Source: Amphimedon queenslandica
Lineage: Eukaryota > Porifera > Demospongiae > Haplosclerida > Niphatidae
Reading direction: 5' to 3'
Length of the DNA: 64,000 nt
NCBI RefSeq assembly: GCF_000090795.2
Contig: NW_003546348.1
Span: forward strand, 83,214-147,213
Both the position numbers and the translations under genes were made by a program. Below, piece after piece: positions 11,543 to 24,000 of this stretch. The notes beneath the pieces are model-generated. The model was not told the DNA's origin. It saw nothing but the letters and a program-made list of their open reading frames with translations, and searched no databases. Within the stretch, counting starts at the first letter, position 1; each line of letters opens with the position of its first letter.

Positions 11543-13111
11543 ATGGAGCGCCAGGCTACTTATTTGAGGGTACTTTCTTTTTTACTCATATTAAATTTGA
11601 CTTTACTCCCCGTGTTGCAGGTATTAGAGGCTCAGAGGCGAAGACTCGGGGACTATGAGCAGATACACTTCAGAAAGAGTTGGTGAGTGGGTGTGTCAAG
11701 GCGTGGCCTTTATATGAGACCTTTCTCAATCTCTTGTAGGGCCAGAACAGCTTACGAAACTATCAGAGACAATGGTATAGGATAAAGATGTGGAGAGTCT
11801 TTGTCAAAATTATATTTTATTATCTAGACTCTGTTTCTCGTCCGCCTGTCTTACAGCCGCAAGTTTTGGACTTTTCTAAAGCTACGGCAAAACCTTATCT
11901 CCAACAAACTGAATCACTTTGGATGAAACTCGACCTCTCAAGACAAAATGGTACGATATACTAATAATATACTAATAATACACTGAAACTGCTTGGTATG
12001 TGATTGTGGATGGATGTAAATACTTCATTAGTGCAAATACTTAGAAATGTGGTTTTGACTTTTTTATTGTTTGTGTTCATATTTTAAGTATATTTTGTCG
12101 TGTGTTTTATAAACATTTATCTCTCATACACACACACAACTGTCTCTCTATTTAGCTACCGAAGAGCTTTTTGATAAGAAACCAGGAGTGAGTAGATATT
12201 GTCTGTCTATGATATATCACAATCATGTCCTTGTAGACTTTTTATGTTAGGAGTTCCAGTAGGTCAAAGTATGCCCTCTCAGTTCGACTGGACAGTACAG
12301 AGACCCCAGTGATGCACTACCTTGTTTATTGCAATGCCCAAGGGTTTTACGGGATACAGGGCTCCAACTTACAGTTTGTGAGTCTCTACGACATGTTGGC
12401 CTACTTCTGCTTCCAGCAAAGGTACAGTGTGTGTGCTGACTGTTATAGTTTAAAGAAGGGAGAGAGTTTATTTTATTGAGTGAAAGAGAAGGAAGCAGTG
12501 ACTATGAATAATTGCCATACCATACACTTTCTTAAACTAACTATAACTAACATTAAAAGTATAATTATCAAAAATGCATCTTACTCCTTTCTGGCGTATC
12601 ATTGTGCAATATAATTAATATGGAATACAATTAATATGTTTGAAGATGAATGTCTTGTATCATTTCCTTTCAGTGGCGGCATGCCTTGTTTACTGTCTCC
12701 TCCAACAATGCAGGAAAAGAGAGGATTCTATATATCTGGTCAGCCACACACATACATGTACATATACATGCAATACGATATGTGCATGTACATGTGAAAT
12801 GCATAGCATATCATATTTATCATTGTTATCATTATTAAACAATAGATTCAGAATCCGATTCAGAGGAAGACGAAACTCAAGACGACGATCCCTTCTCTCC
12901 AGAGACGGAGAAGTTTCCGAATAACTCACGGCATCCCTTTGATCCTGCTAATCTGCCTCTCTCTGCAGGTAATTTGGCTTTTTGTGGATCATAACTATTC
13001 ACACTACTGTAGTACCTCCCCCTTTACCTCCCCGCCCACAAAAGACTCGTTTTGACCCCTCCCAACACTATGAGGTAAGAGAGGAGAGAGAGAGCTTTTA
13101 TTTCAGCTAAT

Positions 13112-13164
<53 letters not shown>

Positions 13165-16100
13165 GATGAGTACTTCACACGTATTTGATCACATCAACTC
13201 TCTGGAGAAAAATGACTGCTCTTTAGCTACTTCTTCTCTTGACGAGGGGTTCCCCCCTCCCACTAGTAAAGGTTATAAAAATTTTGAGATATTAGCATCG
13301 TCTCTGATCGAAGACATCCCTTCATCTCGTAAGTCTGTGGTGATCCTTCCGAGCCAGCCACGCCCTCCACCCCTCCCACCAAAGACTGACAAACCACTAG
13401 TATATGACACGTGAGTTGAAATTGAAATTGTTATTACAAAATTAAATTCTAAAATTATTTTAAAATTATTGTTAGTCCTCCTGCTATTCCACCTCGCCCG
13501 GTACCTCCTCCAATCCCTCCTAGAACAAGAAGGAATACTGATCACTCGCCTCAGCCTGAAAGAAAGAGGTCAGTGGATACTCTAGGATTTAGGGGACACA
13601 GGAGAGCTGCTTCTGACTCTAGTGTAGTGTCTGGAGTATCGGAAGACCAAGAAGGACTTCAAATGTCTTCTCCTGCTCCTCCTCCTCTTCCTCCTAAACG
13701 TAGAGGAGATACAGTAGCTTTTGATCCAGGAAGTATTGTGACTGAGGAGCCTAAAGGAGAAGGAGAGAAGAGAGAAGGAGAGAAGAGAGAAGGAAAGAAA
13801 GCGGAGGAGAGAGAAGGGAAAGGAAGAGATGTTAAAATTGATAGTATCAATGATATGGTGACTGATGACCTTGATGAGTGGACGATGGTTGACCGACAGG
13901 TGACCGAATCTTTATCTTCTTCTCAACTACAAACTTCAATATCATCGGCTTCAACTCCCAAGACACAGGCTAAGAAGAAGAAGCAGAGGTGGACAAAGAG
14001 ACGTGAGTCTGTACAACGTGCAATTAGGTTATGACTTTTTGTATTTCAGTCCAGAAGTGGAGGAGAAAGCCAAGAGGAAGATTAAAACATTATATACTAG
14101 AGTAAGAGAGCATATTTAGTCTCTTCTCCTTTCTCTACTATCATTTCTTCCTATCAGTCTAGCGGAAGACATTAATAGTGAATTTGGTGCTCGAGTCCAT
14201 TATTTCCTTGAGACCATAGTCATGAAAGGGAACGAGCCTCACCAGAAACTACTCAGCGATGTGAGTGCATCCATTTGCTTTTAATGGCCATTTTGTTTTT
14301 TTGTACATAATAATTAACACGTAAATATCATTTAGAATCCCAATTTGACTTTAGTGATATATATATATATATACTGTATTCTTAGGTGAGGCAGTTTGTG
14401 AGCAGAATGAGGGAGCTATTGTTGGACGAGTATCGAGTACCGCTTCTCAGCAACGGGATGGACTCTTGTCGTAATTTTGAGCACCTGCTTGAAGCCACTC
14501 TCCAGCAGTGCATCACTCTACCTCTCCACAAGTTTTTGTTTGATAAAGTGAAGGATAATTTGGTCGCCATTGGATCTTATGGACAGCTGGAAGAGGCAGT
14601 GGATAACGCAAGAAAGAAAACACCAGAGGATTTGGGAATAAGAGTGAGGACTTGAAATATTTCAATGTCTGTCTCAGGGTTTCCCGCAGGATTTTAGCAT
14701 AGTGTTCAAAATGACTAGGAGAGAATTCTCCATTTTTATAATATTTTCTGATACGTATACATGTTCTTATGTTGTGTAGCAAGTTTCAGTTGATTCCGAT
14801 CAAAATTGGATTTTTTATGAATTTTTAAAGTTGCTCAAAAATTGGGCCAAATTGGCCAAAAATGACTAGGAGAGAATTCTCCATTTTTATTATATTTTCT
14901 GATGCATATACATGTTCTTATGTTGTGTAGCAAATTTGAGCTGATTCCGATCAAAATTGGATTTTTTATGAATTTTTAAAGTTGCTCAAAAATCAGGCCA
15001 AATTGGCCAAAAATGACTAGGAGAGAATTCTCCATTTTTATAATTTTTTCTGATACGTATACATGTTCTTATGTTGTGTAGCAAGTTTGAGCTGATTCCG
15101 ATCAAAATTGGATTTTTTTATCAATTTTTAAAGTTTCATGTCATGTACCATTGTTGCAGTTCTCATGAAGCTTGTGCTGTTTAGCTCACACTTGGTATAT
15201 TTTATGGGAAACCCTGATTGTTCTACCAACTTCTCCATTTCCCTTTCATTACTACCTTTGCCCTGTATCATTATAGGCCCATTTGCTAGTACCAACTGAA
15301 AAATCTCTCTCTGAAATTAAAAGCATTTTTGAGAAATTGAAGCAGACGCACTGTGCCATGAGGAAGCTTGAGTATCTCCTTGAGGCTGTACGGCTCACCT
15401 ATGAAGGAGTCAAAGACGTCAACAATCCAAAGAAGAGCATGAATGACCTTGGAGCGGATGGTATAATATCATCTCTTTGGTGCTACGGTTTTCATGGTTA
15501 TTTTATTTAGATTTCCTTCCGCTCTTTGTTTGGGTTTTGGCTCATTCTAATTTTATCTCTGCCGAGATAGAGGCAGAGTATATATGGGGCCTGGCCCATC
15601 CTTCTCTGTTTAATGGTGAAGGAGGATATTATCTAACAACACTAACTAGTGCTGGTATGTATGCATCATATATTGTATAGCTGGTCTCTTTTGTGTGGAA
15701 TCAATTTCTATGCAGGCTTGTTAAATCCACTAAAATTGATTCCACTAAATTTTATTAACACCAAAAAATTCAAAATAAAATATTAGCAGAAATTTTGTAA
15801 ATTACGAAAATTAGTTCCAATGAAAATTTACAACAATGAAAATTTTGAGGCCACAAAATAAACCAGCTATATGGTATGTCATTAATTGTTCTTCATTCCC
15901 CCTCTTTCTTTCTCTCAGTTAATGTGTTGAGGGAATTATGTAGTGAGACATACAACGCAGAAAACTTGAATAAGACATTACCAAAAACTTCATGTCTGAA
16001 GTCAGAACTACAGGTGTACTCATGTCTTGGTCCTGATCCTCTAAAGGTTACCTGCAATGATTGCTTTTTACTGTTTTTATTTCTTCGTTTTATAAATAGT

Positions 16101-16827
16101 TTGATGGACCTTTTTCAATTCCTGTGTTACCAACAATGACTGCTGCTGAAATATGTATGTTAGCCCATATCCACTTTATACATAATATGTACTGATTTGT
16201 ATATTAGGCGAATTGCTTGCTTCTCGTTTCAATCTCACAAATTATGAAGAATATAACCTTTGCACTAGCATAGGTGATCAGAGTAAGTGCATGTTCATGT
16301 ACTGTTATTTTCTATTCAAGGTGTAAAATGGTAGTGATTATGACTATAAAAATATGCGATTTTACCCTGAAAATTAATATTGTATTTAAATAATTAAGCA
16401 AAAATAATATAAAAAATGAAAAATTCTCTTGGTGCATTTTTTTATAAAGTGCCCTGTACTCTAGTGGTACATGGTCATTGGCTAAATTTTATGAGCCTGA
16501 GCTCAAAGTTTTTCATGTAACATAAGAACACCTATTTGTCACAATTATTATCAATTTTGTTGGCTGAAAAAAAACATCGAATGTTAGCTTTGGATTGAGC
16601 ACATTTCCTCCAAATTATATGGAGCTCATTTTATGCCCTGCTTATAAAATACAGTGTAGTACTGATATACACTTTAAATGTTGGAAATCTTTTCCTCTCT
16701 AGTTACTCCATTAAATCCTACTGACTATCCTCAAGAAATTACAATAGATTGGGAGTTTGAGGCACCCGATGGAGAGCTACAAGAAACAGAGAAGAAGCTT
16801 GTATTTACCAAGAAAGTCAATAGATGA
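11543..16827 (+). CDS. RIN: RIN-like protein: SH2, proline-rich, RIN-homology, VPS9 and RA domains
   Basis: Many-exon gene starting MERQATYLRVLEAQRRRLGD. The order of parts matches the RIN family of Ras effectors and Rab5 exchange factors. They are: an SH2 domain (KKPGTFYVRSSSRSKYALSV with the phosphotyrosine-binding Arg, exon at about 12238-12421); several PPPLPPK-type SH3 ligands (about 13020-13700); a RIN-homology helical region (FGARVHYFLETIVMKGNEPH, VRQFVSRMRELLLDEYRVPL); a VPS9 core (LGADDFLPLFVWVLAHSNFI, EYIWGLAHPSLFNGEGGYYL; exons about 15278-15655); and a short RA-like C-terminus (TMTAAEICELLASRFNLTNY). The stop is at 16825-16827. VPS9 domains activate Rab5 on early endosomes, and the RA segment suggests Ras binding. 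One donor must be the strong GTGAGT near 13998 rather than the later GTTATG, because the latter leads to a stop. Introns contain several transposon-like repeats. Confidence 0.92.
13106..13163. repeat. CT microsatellite at an intron 3' end
   Basis: A nearly pure (TC)n run directly upstream of the acceptor at about 13165 in the RIN-like gene. It doubles as an extreme polypyrimidine tract. Confidence 0.9.
14675..15216 (-). mobile_element. TIR-bounded repeat element in RIN-like intron
   Basis: It begins CAGGGTTTCCCGCAGG and ends TATGGGAAACCCTG, an 11-bp terminal inverted repeat. Inside are three direct copies of the dispersed unit in reverse orientation (AATGACTAGGAGAGAATTCT, TGTTCTTATGTTGTGTAGCA). 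The central palindrome is degenerate here (GGCCAAATTGGCC-like). There is no coding capacity, so it is probably a non-autonomous DNA transposon. CAGGG ends are common in hAT elements, but the target-site duplication is not convincing. Confidence 0.65.
15676..15871. mobile_element. Short MITE-like element with TATAGCTGGT ends
   Basis: The left end TATAGCTGGTCTCTTTTGTG and the right end CCACAAAATAAACCAGCTAT are imperfect inverted repeats around about 150 bp of AT-rich sequence, inside a RIN-like intron. There is no ORF. Internal GATTCCA/TGGAATC blocks are also inverted. Confidence 0.6.
16390..16640 (+). repeat. Decayed copy of the dispersed palindromic-core repeat
   Basis: Intronic sequence with recognisable remnants of the family: AAATTCTCTTGGTGCATTTT, a broken core (CCCTGTACTCTAGTGGTACA) and GTAACATAAGAACACC. 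It is much more diverged than the other copies. Confidence 0.55.
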
Positions 16828-16963
16828 TGATAGCACGGGGAGAGGAGAGGAGTTGTTTTGTGTCAAAAATCATATAATCATAACTAGCAATTACCAACGA
16901 CATGTGTCAAAACTCAAATCAGATTTATTAGTGAAATTTAATGTTTTTTAAAGATTATTATTA

Positions 16964-17025
<62 letters not shown>

Positions 17026-17336
17026 GCACAGGATAATTATACAAATCTTTGTGAGTTGTCCTTCAATGTACCGCTTGCATGAGATAGAGTCATTTGTTCT
17101 TCACGTCTCAAGCCATTATTAGTGTGTGTATCAATAATAAAAGCACTGGATCTATAAGAGAGACTCGTCACTTATTCCTTGATAGCAGTGCATATTCTGT
17201 ACTAGTCCCCTCCATTAGGAGTACTCTTGTCTCTAAACTCTTTATTCTCTGTAGGAGACTCGTACCAGTTGAGGACGACCCTGTAATGAGAAAGATGGAT
17301 CTTCCATTTGATCTTCTGATGACTTTTATATAGAAT
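16828..17336. other. Convergent intergenic region with ATT microsatellite
   Basis: This 0.5 kb lies between the RIN-like stop and the MBIP-like stop. It contains an (ATT)n run of about 20 units at roughly 16963-17025. I see no spliced gene in the remainder, which probably holds 3' UTRs. Confidence 0.6.
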
Positions 17337-18032
17337 TTATATCTCCTGACCTTTGCAATCCAGAGCCTCTTCCAACTCCTGAACTCTCTCTTCCAACATT
17401 AAAACGTTTTTGCTACCAATCTCAGGACGTGGGTAGTCTCTCCCTTCCAGTATTAGCTCCGCCCATAGCTCCTCCCTCAGATTTGGTATGCTGTCATTCG
17501 GGCCTTCACTGTTCTTCACTTGTCGAACTAAAAAATTGATAACGTTAGTACCTATTGTTAGTTTGGATGATTTCCAGACACACAAACCGTGATTAGGTCT
17601 CCTATGGTATTCAATGTCAGTACGGGCACATCCCTCGTCACCTAAATGTCACATGATGCCAATCATCATGTAACAAGTGTATGTACCTGTAGCTGCTGTT
17701 CGACGGCTAAACTCGAGCTGGTTTGAGACGTCGATTTGTTTTCTTTTAAAACGAGTGAAAGCATCAATCCTTTGCATTAGCTGCAAACAACAATAAAGAT
17801 TTTTTTAAAGCAGAAGAACAATATTCATTTTTATAATTATTTATCTATTTATCCCGAGATTTATCCATACCTCTTCTTTTGAGGCTCTGATGAGAACTGG
17901 TTTGTCATCAGTTCCATTGGAGGGAGTGGCTGAGCATTGAGTGCCTCTGCTTGTTTTAATGACCTCATCCTCAGTGAGCTCTATCTCGACCTGGACATCT
18001 TCCTTTGCTAGGAATATCTCTTCACTCATCAT
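17337..18032 (-). CDS. MBIP: MBIP-like protein (MAP3K12-binding inhibitory protein / ATAC subunit)
   Basis: Four exons join in frame: 17860-18032, about 17688-17783, 17590-17642 and 17337-17529. The start is taken at ATG 18032 (MMSEEIFLAKEDVQVEIELT). In-frame ATGs at 18074 and 18098 are possible but would reach into the TMEM62 promoter. The core RIDAFTRFKRKQIDVSNQLE, followed by GDEGCARTDIEYHRRPNHGV, lines up with the human MBIP segment containing RISAFIERKQ and SCARTDA. The C-terminus has a short coiled coil (MLEERVQELEEALDCKGQEI), as MBIP does. MBIP is a subunit of the ATAC histone acetyltransferase complex and inhibits the kinase DLK. At about 170 residues it is half the human length, lacking most of the N-terminal domain. 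Identification rests on one conserved block plus the coiled coil, so it is good but not certain. Confidence 0.72.
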
Positions 18033-18118
18033 ATCGATCACCAGTGCAGTGACAGGAAGTAAACACGTGGTCATTTTTGTTATTAAAGGCACTCCCATTT
18101 GTTATTCTCTCAGTGATC
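18033..18118. promoter_or_regulatory. Divergent promoter of MBIP-like and TMEM62
   Basis: 86 bp between start codons, with a CACGTG E-box at 18064-18069 (AAACACGTGGTCA) about 50 bp before the TMEM62 ATG. Confidence 0.5.
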
Positions 18119-20931
18119 ATGAAAATCTTTCTTATCATTTGTGTTCTCTTCTCTGCCTGGTGTCTCTCGTTCTTTCTGGACTGCTTCTTGTACGGTAGTC
18201 CCGTCCCTCTCAACAGTAGCCAGAATAGAGACGAGGCTCCTCCGTTTCATGGTGCAACATTGGATAACGTATTTTGGTTCTTACAGGTTTGATGACCCAC
18301 CCTTTCTCTAATCTTTATGTTTACTCTTTTCAGGTATCAGATATTCACATTAGCGTGTACGTTGATCCTGGACGCTACGAAGACCTCAAGCTATTCATAA
18401 AGCAAGTTGTGGGGACAGTGAAACCAGCTGTAGTCTTTGTGACAGGTTTGTGATGTCTCTTTCCCTCTAAGTCTTCCATACCTCCTCCTCTCTCTCTCTC
18501 ATTATTCAGGTGATATTACGGATGCTAAAGGAGCCGATCAGTTGTCATCCACACAGGAATCAAGAGAATGGCATATCTATAGAGACATTTTAAACCAGTC
18601 CCAATTCGGAGACATGCCATGGATTGACCTAAGAGGAAATCATGGTTAGGATATTGTGTATGTATGCATAATGTCCTCCTTAAACAATCCTTCCTCCATT
18701 TCCTTTTATATTCATTCTTTCTCTTTCATTTTTAAAGATGCTTTTAATGTCCCATGGAAGTATCACAGAGAAGACATGTATCGGTAGGAGCTCAATCTCA
18801 TATTATATTATTCCCTTCACTCTTCCTCCTCTTTCTCTCTCTCTCTCTCCTTTTTAGTCAGTATGCTCTTAGCTCTACAAAGCATTCCTCAGTTGCATTT
18901 AAATGGTCCCATAAAACTAATTTTGGCGTCTATTCATTTGTTGGCATTGATGCTTGTCCATCCCCTGGACTAAAGAGACCTTATAACTTCTTTGGAGTCT
19001 TGCACGACGTAATAAAACGTTGACTTCAATTCCTCTAAATCTTCGTCTTTTTTAGGAAGATTTAACAATGATAGAGGACATAATGGCCGAAACAAAACGA
19101 GACAATGGAACCATTATACTCACTCATTATCCGTCATCGTTCATCACGTCCGACTATAAAAGAATGAGAAATATTTTTAGGTAAAGTCAATATGTATACA
19201 TTGTACTCGTGTATTATTTGTATAAACTAATATTTATTTATTTATACATTTTACTTTCAGGCAGCTGTAACTAATTTAAATAGCATAATCTTAATAATAA
19301 TAATAATAATAATAACAAAAATGGCATGTATATAATGCTATGTTGTATATATATTAGTTATGTGCTGTGTTTTCTTTTAGTCATTCTATTGCTCACTTGT
19401 GTGGTCACTTACATTCTGGTGGAGAATACTTCTTTGAGAGGCTAGCAATGTATGCTCGTCATCCTGACGGACATCTTGAATTAGAACTGAGTGACTGGAA
19501 GTTTGTGAGAAAGTACGAGGAATTATAAATTAACAGCTAAAGCATCATGGATATTTTTTGTTCCCACCCCCCCCCCCTCTCTCTCTCTAAAGGTTTAGAT
19601 TATTAGCCTATGATCATGACATCTTATCATTTACTGACACTTCCTTGCATAAGTGGCCTCTAGTACTTATCACGAATCCAGTCAGTACACACTTTGCTTT
19701 ACCAGGAAGAGAGCCCACTAGTAGAATCAAGCACTCAACTCATATTCGGTTTGTATTCTTGTTACTGTATCCAGGCCTACCTTCTACTCCCTTTCTACCT
19801 CTCTCTCTCTCTCTCTCTCTTTCTCTTTTAGCATTCTTGCATTTTCACTCTGGTCTATAACTGATGTCCTTGTTTCAATTAATGGTGGCTCTAATCAATC
19901 TGCTACTCTTGCGGCAAAAGGTCAACCTCTTTATGTGTTGCCTTGGCAGACTAGCCACTATATGCATGGGAAGCACTCGCTGACAGTTTTTGTCAAAGTA
20001 AGACTCCGCGTGAGGCTTTGTAAAGTAAAGTTTTTTAGGACTCTAAAGGAAACGAGGCAAAGGTTTCTCAGAAGTTTTCATTGGATGGTAGCAAAGACCC
20101 TCTAGATAAATTACCAGGGTTTTTCTTATTGACTGACCACAGATCATTTGTTAGTGGATACTCCTCTCAACCTCTTTGTCACCCTTCCCTCTCATTATTC
20201 CTGTTTGTTGTAGGCTAGAATGACCTTCTTTTCTTTGTGGCTGTTATTAGTTACTTGTTTGATGACTGCATGGTTTGGTGCAGGTGAGAAGCTCATCAGG
20301 TGTGTGTCTGTCATGACATGTACATGTGCATGTTGTAGGCTTTCAATATTTTCAAAACATGACAAGATATCCTCCAGTCTTTTATCCATTTTTATTTAAC
20401 CTACTATATTTTGCAGTTGGTAAGGAGTATAAAGAATACGCTTTTCAATCATTTTAACCTTTCTCTAACTCACTCTCACGTCACAGGCCCATGGTACGTT
20501 GGTGAGGTACTCAGAGATGTCTACGGTCTAATATTTGTACATGGGATGATGGCCAGTGGCCACTTTATTCCAGGATCACTGACATACGTCCACGGAGTTG
20601 CTGAGGTCAGTTTTTAGACATCCATATATCTTTAATCATTAATGCTCTGTCAAAATATCTTTTATAGATACTGACTTATTATCTACCGCTAAGCCTGTAT
20701 CTGTCTTATCTGTTGCAGCCCAGAAACTCAAAGAAATGGAGGCACCAATGTGTCCTCTATCTATGGATGGCCTTCATTGCACTGGCAATCATGTACCACA
20801 TGAGAGGAGTTAGGAGGATAGTGAGGAGCTATGGGTGGATCTCCTTAATTATTAGTCCGGGATACTGCTGGACTCTTGTGTTAGGCGGACTGTTAGTTTA
20901 TTTAGCAATTAGGAAAGGAAAACGAACATAA
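18119..20931 (+). CDS. TMEM62: TMEM62-like membrane metallophosphoesterase
   Basis: The gene starts MKIFLIICVLFSAWCLSFFL, a signal-anchor or signal peptide. A calcineurin-type metallophosphoesterase domain follows with all expected metal-ligand blocks: VSDIHIS (DxH), VFVTGDITD (GD), IDLRGNHDAF (GNHD), ILTHYPSS and CGHLHSGG (GHxH). A beta-rich middle region (DWKFVRKFRLLAYDHDILSF) leads to several C-terminal transmembrane segments: FFSLWLLLVTCLMTAWFGAG, VFYPFLFNLLYFAVG, FVHGMMASGHFIPGSLTYVH, LWMAFIALAIMYH and WTLVLGGLLVYLAI. The protein ends IRKGKRT. This is the TMEM62 architecture, whose substrate is unknown. The TAA is at 20929-20931. A microsatellite (AAT)n follows at about 20941-20972. It is divergent from the MBIP-like gene and convergent with SETD3. 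Confidence 0.92.
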
Positions 20932-21096
20932 TTTAACACCAATAATAATAATAATAATAATAATAGTAATAAACAATGATAGAGATGATTAAGCTACCCT
21001 TATAAATGATCAGTAAAGTGGTGAAATGGCCACACACATTGTATAATTGTGATAAAATAATAATAATTTTAATGGATCATCAGTCTGTAGAAATGT

Positions 21097-24000
21097 CTAC
21101 TTGCTATCTGCTTCTTCTTGTTCTGCATCATCAGTGTTCTTGCTCTCTTTTAAAGGCAGTTCAGTTTCTTCAATCTTCATGATTTCTTCCATCTTTCCAT
21201 TTTCAAGTTTTCCGTTTTCAGTGGAAGCAGTTACCCCTTCATCTTTCGTCTCTTCCAATTTGTCATCGTCTTTTTTTAATTTCTTTGCATCGTTAGTTCC
21301 TTTCCACGCAATCTCCTCTACTCCGTCTCCTTCTAATTTAGCCTTCAAACTGGCAGCAACTTCAGAGGCATTTTTTAATATCAGTTTTTCCATTAATCTC
21401 AGAATGATGCTGTTTCTTGTTCTTCCTGTGACTCTGTCACTTGCTAACAATTCCTTATCTTCCTGCAATAAAATATGAAGTAATATCTTTCTCAAATTTT
21501 CTCTCTTAAGTCTAAATTTTTTGGCTCAAAGTTGATACACAACATAAGAACATGTGTATGTATCAGAAAAAATTATAAAAACGGAGAATTCTCTCCTTGT
21601 AATTTTTCCCAATTTTTGAGCAACTTGACAACCCTGGTCCCTGGCCAAACTTAGTACAACAAAGTGTGTGTAGTTCCAGCTGTCAAAAACAAATTGAAAC
21701 ATTACTCATTAGTTACTGGTAGAGTGGAATGCCTCACATACTCTCCTAACATATTGTACCTCAATGGTTGTCTTATAGGGCAGCTGGAGCAACTGGCATC
21801 TAATAATCAGAAACAGATCTCACTGATAGTACACATCATTAAATCATTAGTAATGTATACCTCTTCTCCAGGAACTCCATTACTCTCTGGTCTCCTTGTA
21901 CCCAGGCTTTCCTGTTCAATATTTCCTTTATTTGTTCATCAGTTCTCTTCTCTTCCTCCCATTTCTTCATCTCTTCCTCTGGTGTCGTTAGTAATCGCAC
22001 AAAAGCAATTAGCTCTTCATTGAACGGCGAGTCACCCTGTGCCACTGAAAATGTACTCAGCCTGCAAAGAACAGTATACTTAAATGACACAAGATTGAAG
22101 ACTCGAATTAATACATTAATTAATTAACAGCGGCTAATTAATCAATTATTATTTAATTGACTGACATTGTGAATCTGAGCCTCTTGACCATTCTCTTAAT
22201 GCAGTCATTGCTGGCACTACTCACTCCAATCCATATCTTCACGTAATCATATTCATTATCCTCTACAGCAAATCCCTATGTAATAAACATATAATATGAT
22301 AATAGTAATGATAAGTGTTAGCTACCTGATTAAGTATCATGTCACCGTTACCCCTGGGGCCATAAAATATCCTGAATTCATCCCCAGGGGACAAATCAGA
22401 CATGCTATAAGAAATGCAGGCTTGCGTGTCAGTGTCAAAATCTGATAAAATCTAAAAAAAACATATACACCTACATTATTATTTTCTATCCCTTACTCTT
22501 CCTTGAGTATGATTAGCCATGTCCCACAGCGGTATTAATACCAGCTGGTTCTCTTTATAAAGATGAGACAACGACCGACTCACTGGGACTTTGTTCTGAC
22601 GTGACATGACGCAACTCACCGCCCACTTGAAATCAATGAGATGAAACCCGACAGTGCATATGGGGAGAGAGAAATTGGAGAAGGCCTGAAATGAAGGATA
22701 AATAGGCAGTACTCAATGATAAAGACTGTATCAACAAAACACTTACTCGTAGTTGCTTGTGAAGGATGGCGTATAATCTTGCAATATTCCTTACTTGACT
22801 GATGCACTCCACTGCATTAAAAGAATTATATTATAATTCATATACATACAGGGTTTTGGTATAGCACTCATGCAGTTTAGCAAGTTTGAGGTGATTCCGA
22901 CCAAAATAATTTTTTTACAAAATTTGAAAGCTACTTAGAATTTGGACCAAAATCCCTGTACTATTATAGTACAGGGTGTTTGGCCAAATTTCGCCAAAAA
23001 TGACTAGGAAAGAATTCTCCATTTTTATAGTATTTTCTGATACATATACATGTTCTTATGTTGTGTAACAAGTTTGAGCCGATTCCGATCAAATTTAAAT
23101 TTTTTATGAATTTTTAAAGTTACTCAAAATTTGGGCGAAAGTCCCTGTACTATAGTACAGGGTTTTTGGCCAAATTTTGCCAAAAATGACTAGGAGAGAA
23201 TTCTCCATTTTTATAGTATTTTCTGATACATATACAAGTTCTTATGTTGTGTAGCAAGTTTCAACTGATTCCGATTGACTTTGGATTTAAAAAAAAATTT
23301 TAAAGTTGCTCCAAGTGCCATGCACTGTATTGCAGTATGCTTGCCAGTTGAGTAGGTACAATACATACATACATGTCTATACATACACACACACACACAC
23401 ACACGAAAGCACACATACTTAATACTGGTGAGCCTTGTAATTCTAGTAGATCCTCCTTATTAAAGAAGAGTGGCAAATTAAATGAGTTTGGAAGTACATC
23501 TAAAATGTAAAAAATACATAATGTTAATATAGTACAAAATAACTTAATTAGGTTTCGCAAAAAAAACTTTAAACCTTCTTCACATACATGTGCATAACAC
23601 AGGCATCAAGTCAGCAAAAACGATATTATTTATAATTATATAATAATTATTATTCTTACTTATGTAGGGTTTCCAGAAAGATGAGAGTGAGTATCTTTCA
23701 TTCAATAGCAATAAAGCCAACACGAGATTAGGCATTGCTGAGAGGAGTGGCTCTAACCGGACCAATCCTTCCATCTCCACAGACATCACTTTCTCTTTTG
23801 AGAAGAAAAGAGAATTCGGTATCTCTAAGACTTTGTCCTCTTCCTTGATACTTGTTCGTGCCCTTAGGCCGTAACCCATGGCACCAGGACACTCCATTAT
23901 TTCAACCTGTAGAGGAGAAGGAGGGAATGACCTAAGGAAAAAGAAATTACTTTCTCAAATTTGGCACCGTTTGACGTAAGCCATGTCACAAACTCATCAA

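Noticed and set aside
12640-12929. His/Cys/Thr-rich ORFs on both strands
   Set aside because: They read through intron CA/TG repeats between RIN-like exons; only the short flanking exons are coding.
14667-15224. Target-site duplication around the TIR element
   Set aside because: Flanks GTCTGTCT and ATTGTTCT do not match well enough; the myosin copy lies in CT-rich DNA, which makes any match uninformative.
21101-21478. Ser/Phe-rich plus-strand ORF of 125 codons
   Set aside because: Exact antisense of the last SETD3 exon, whose acidic low-complexity coding produces the open frame.
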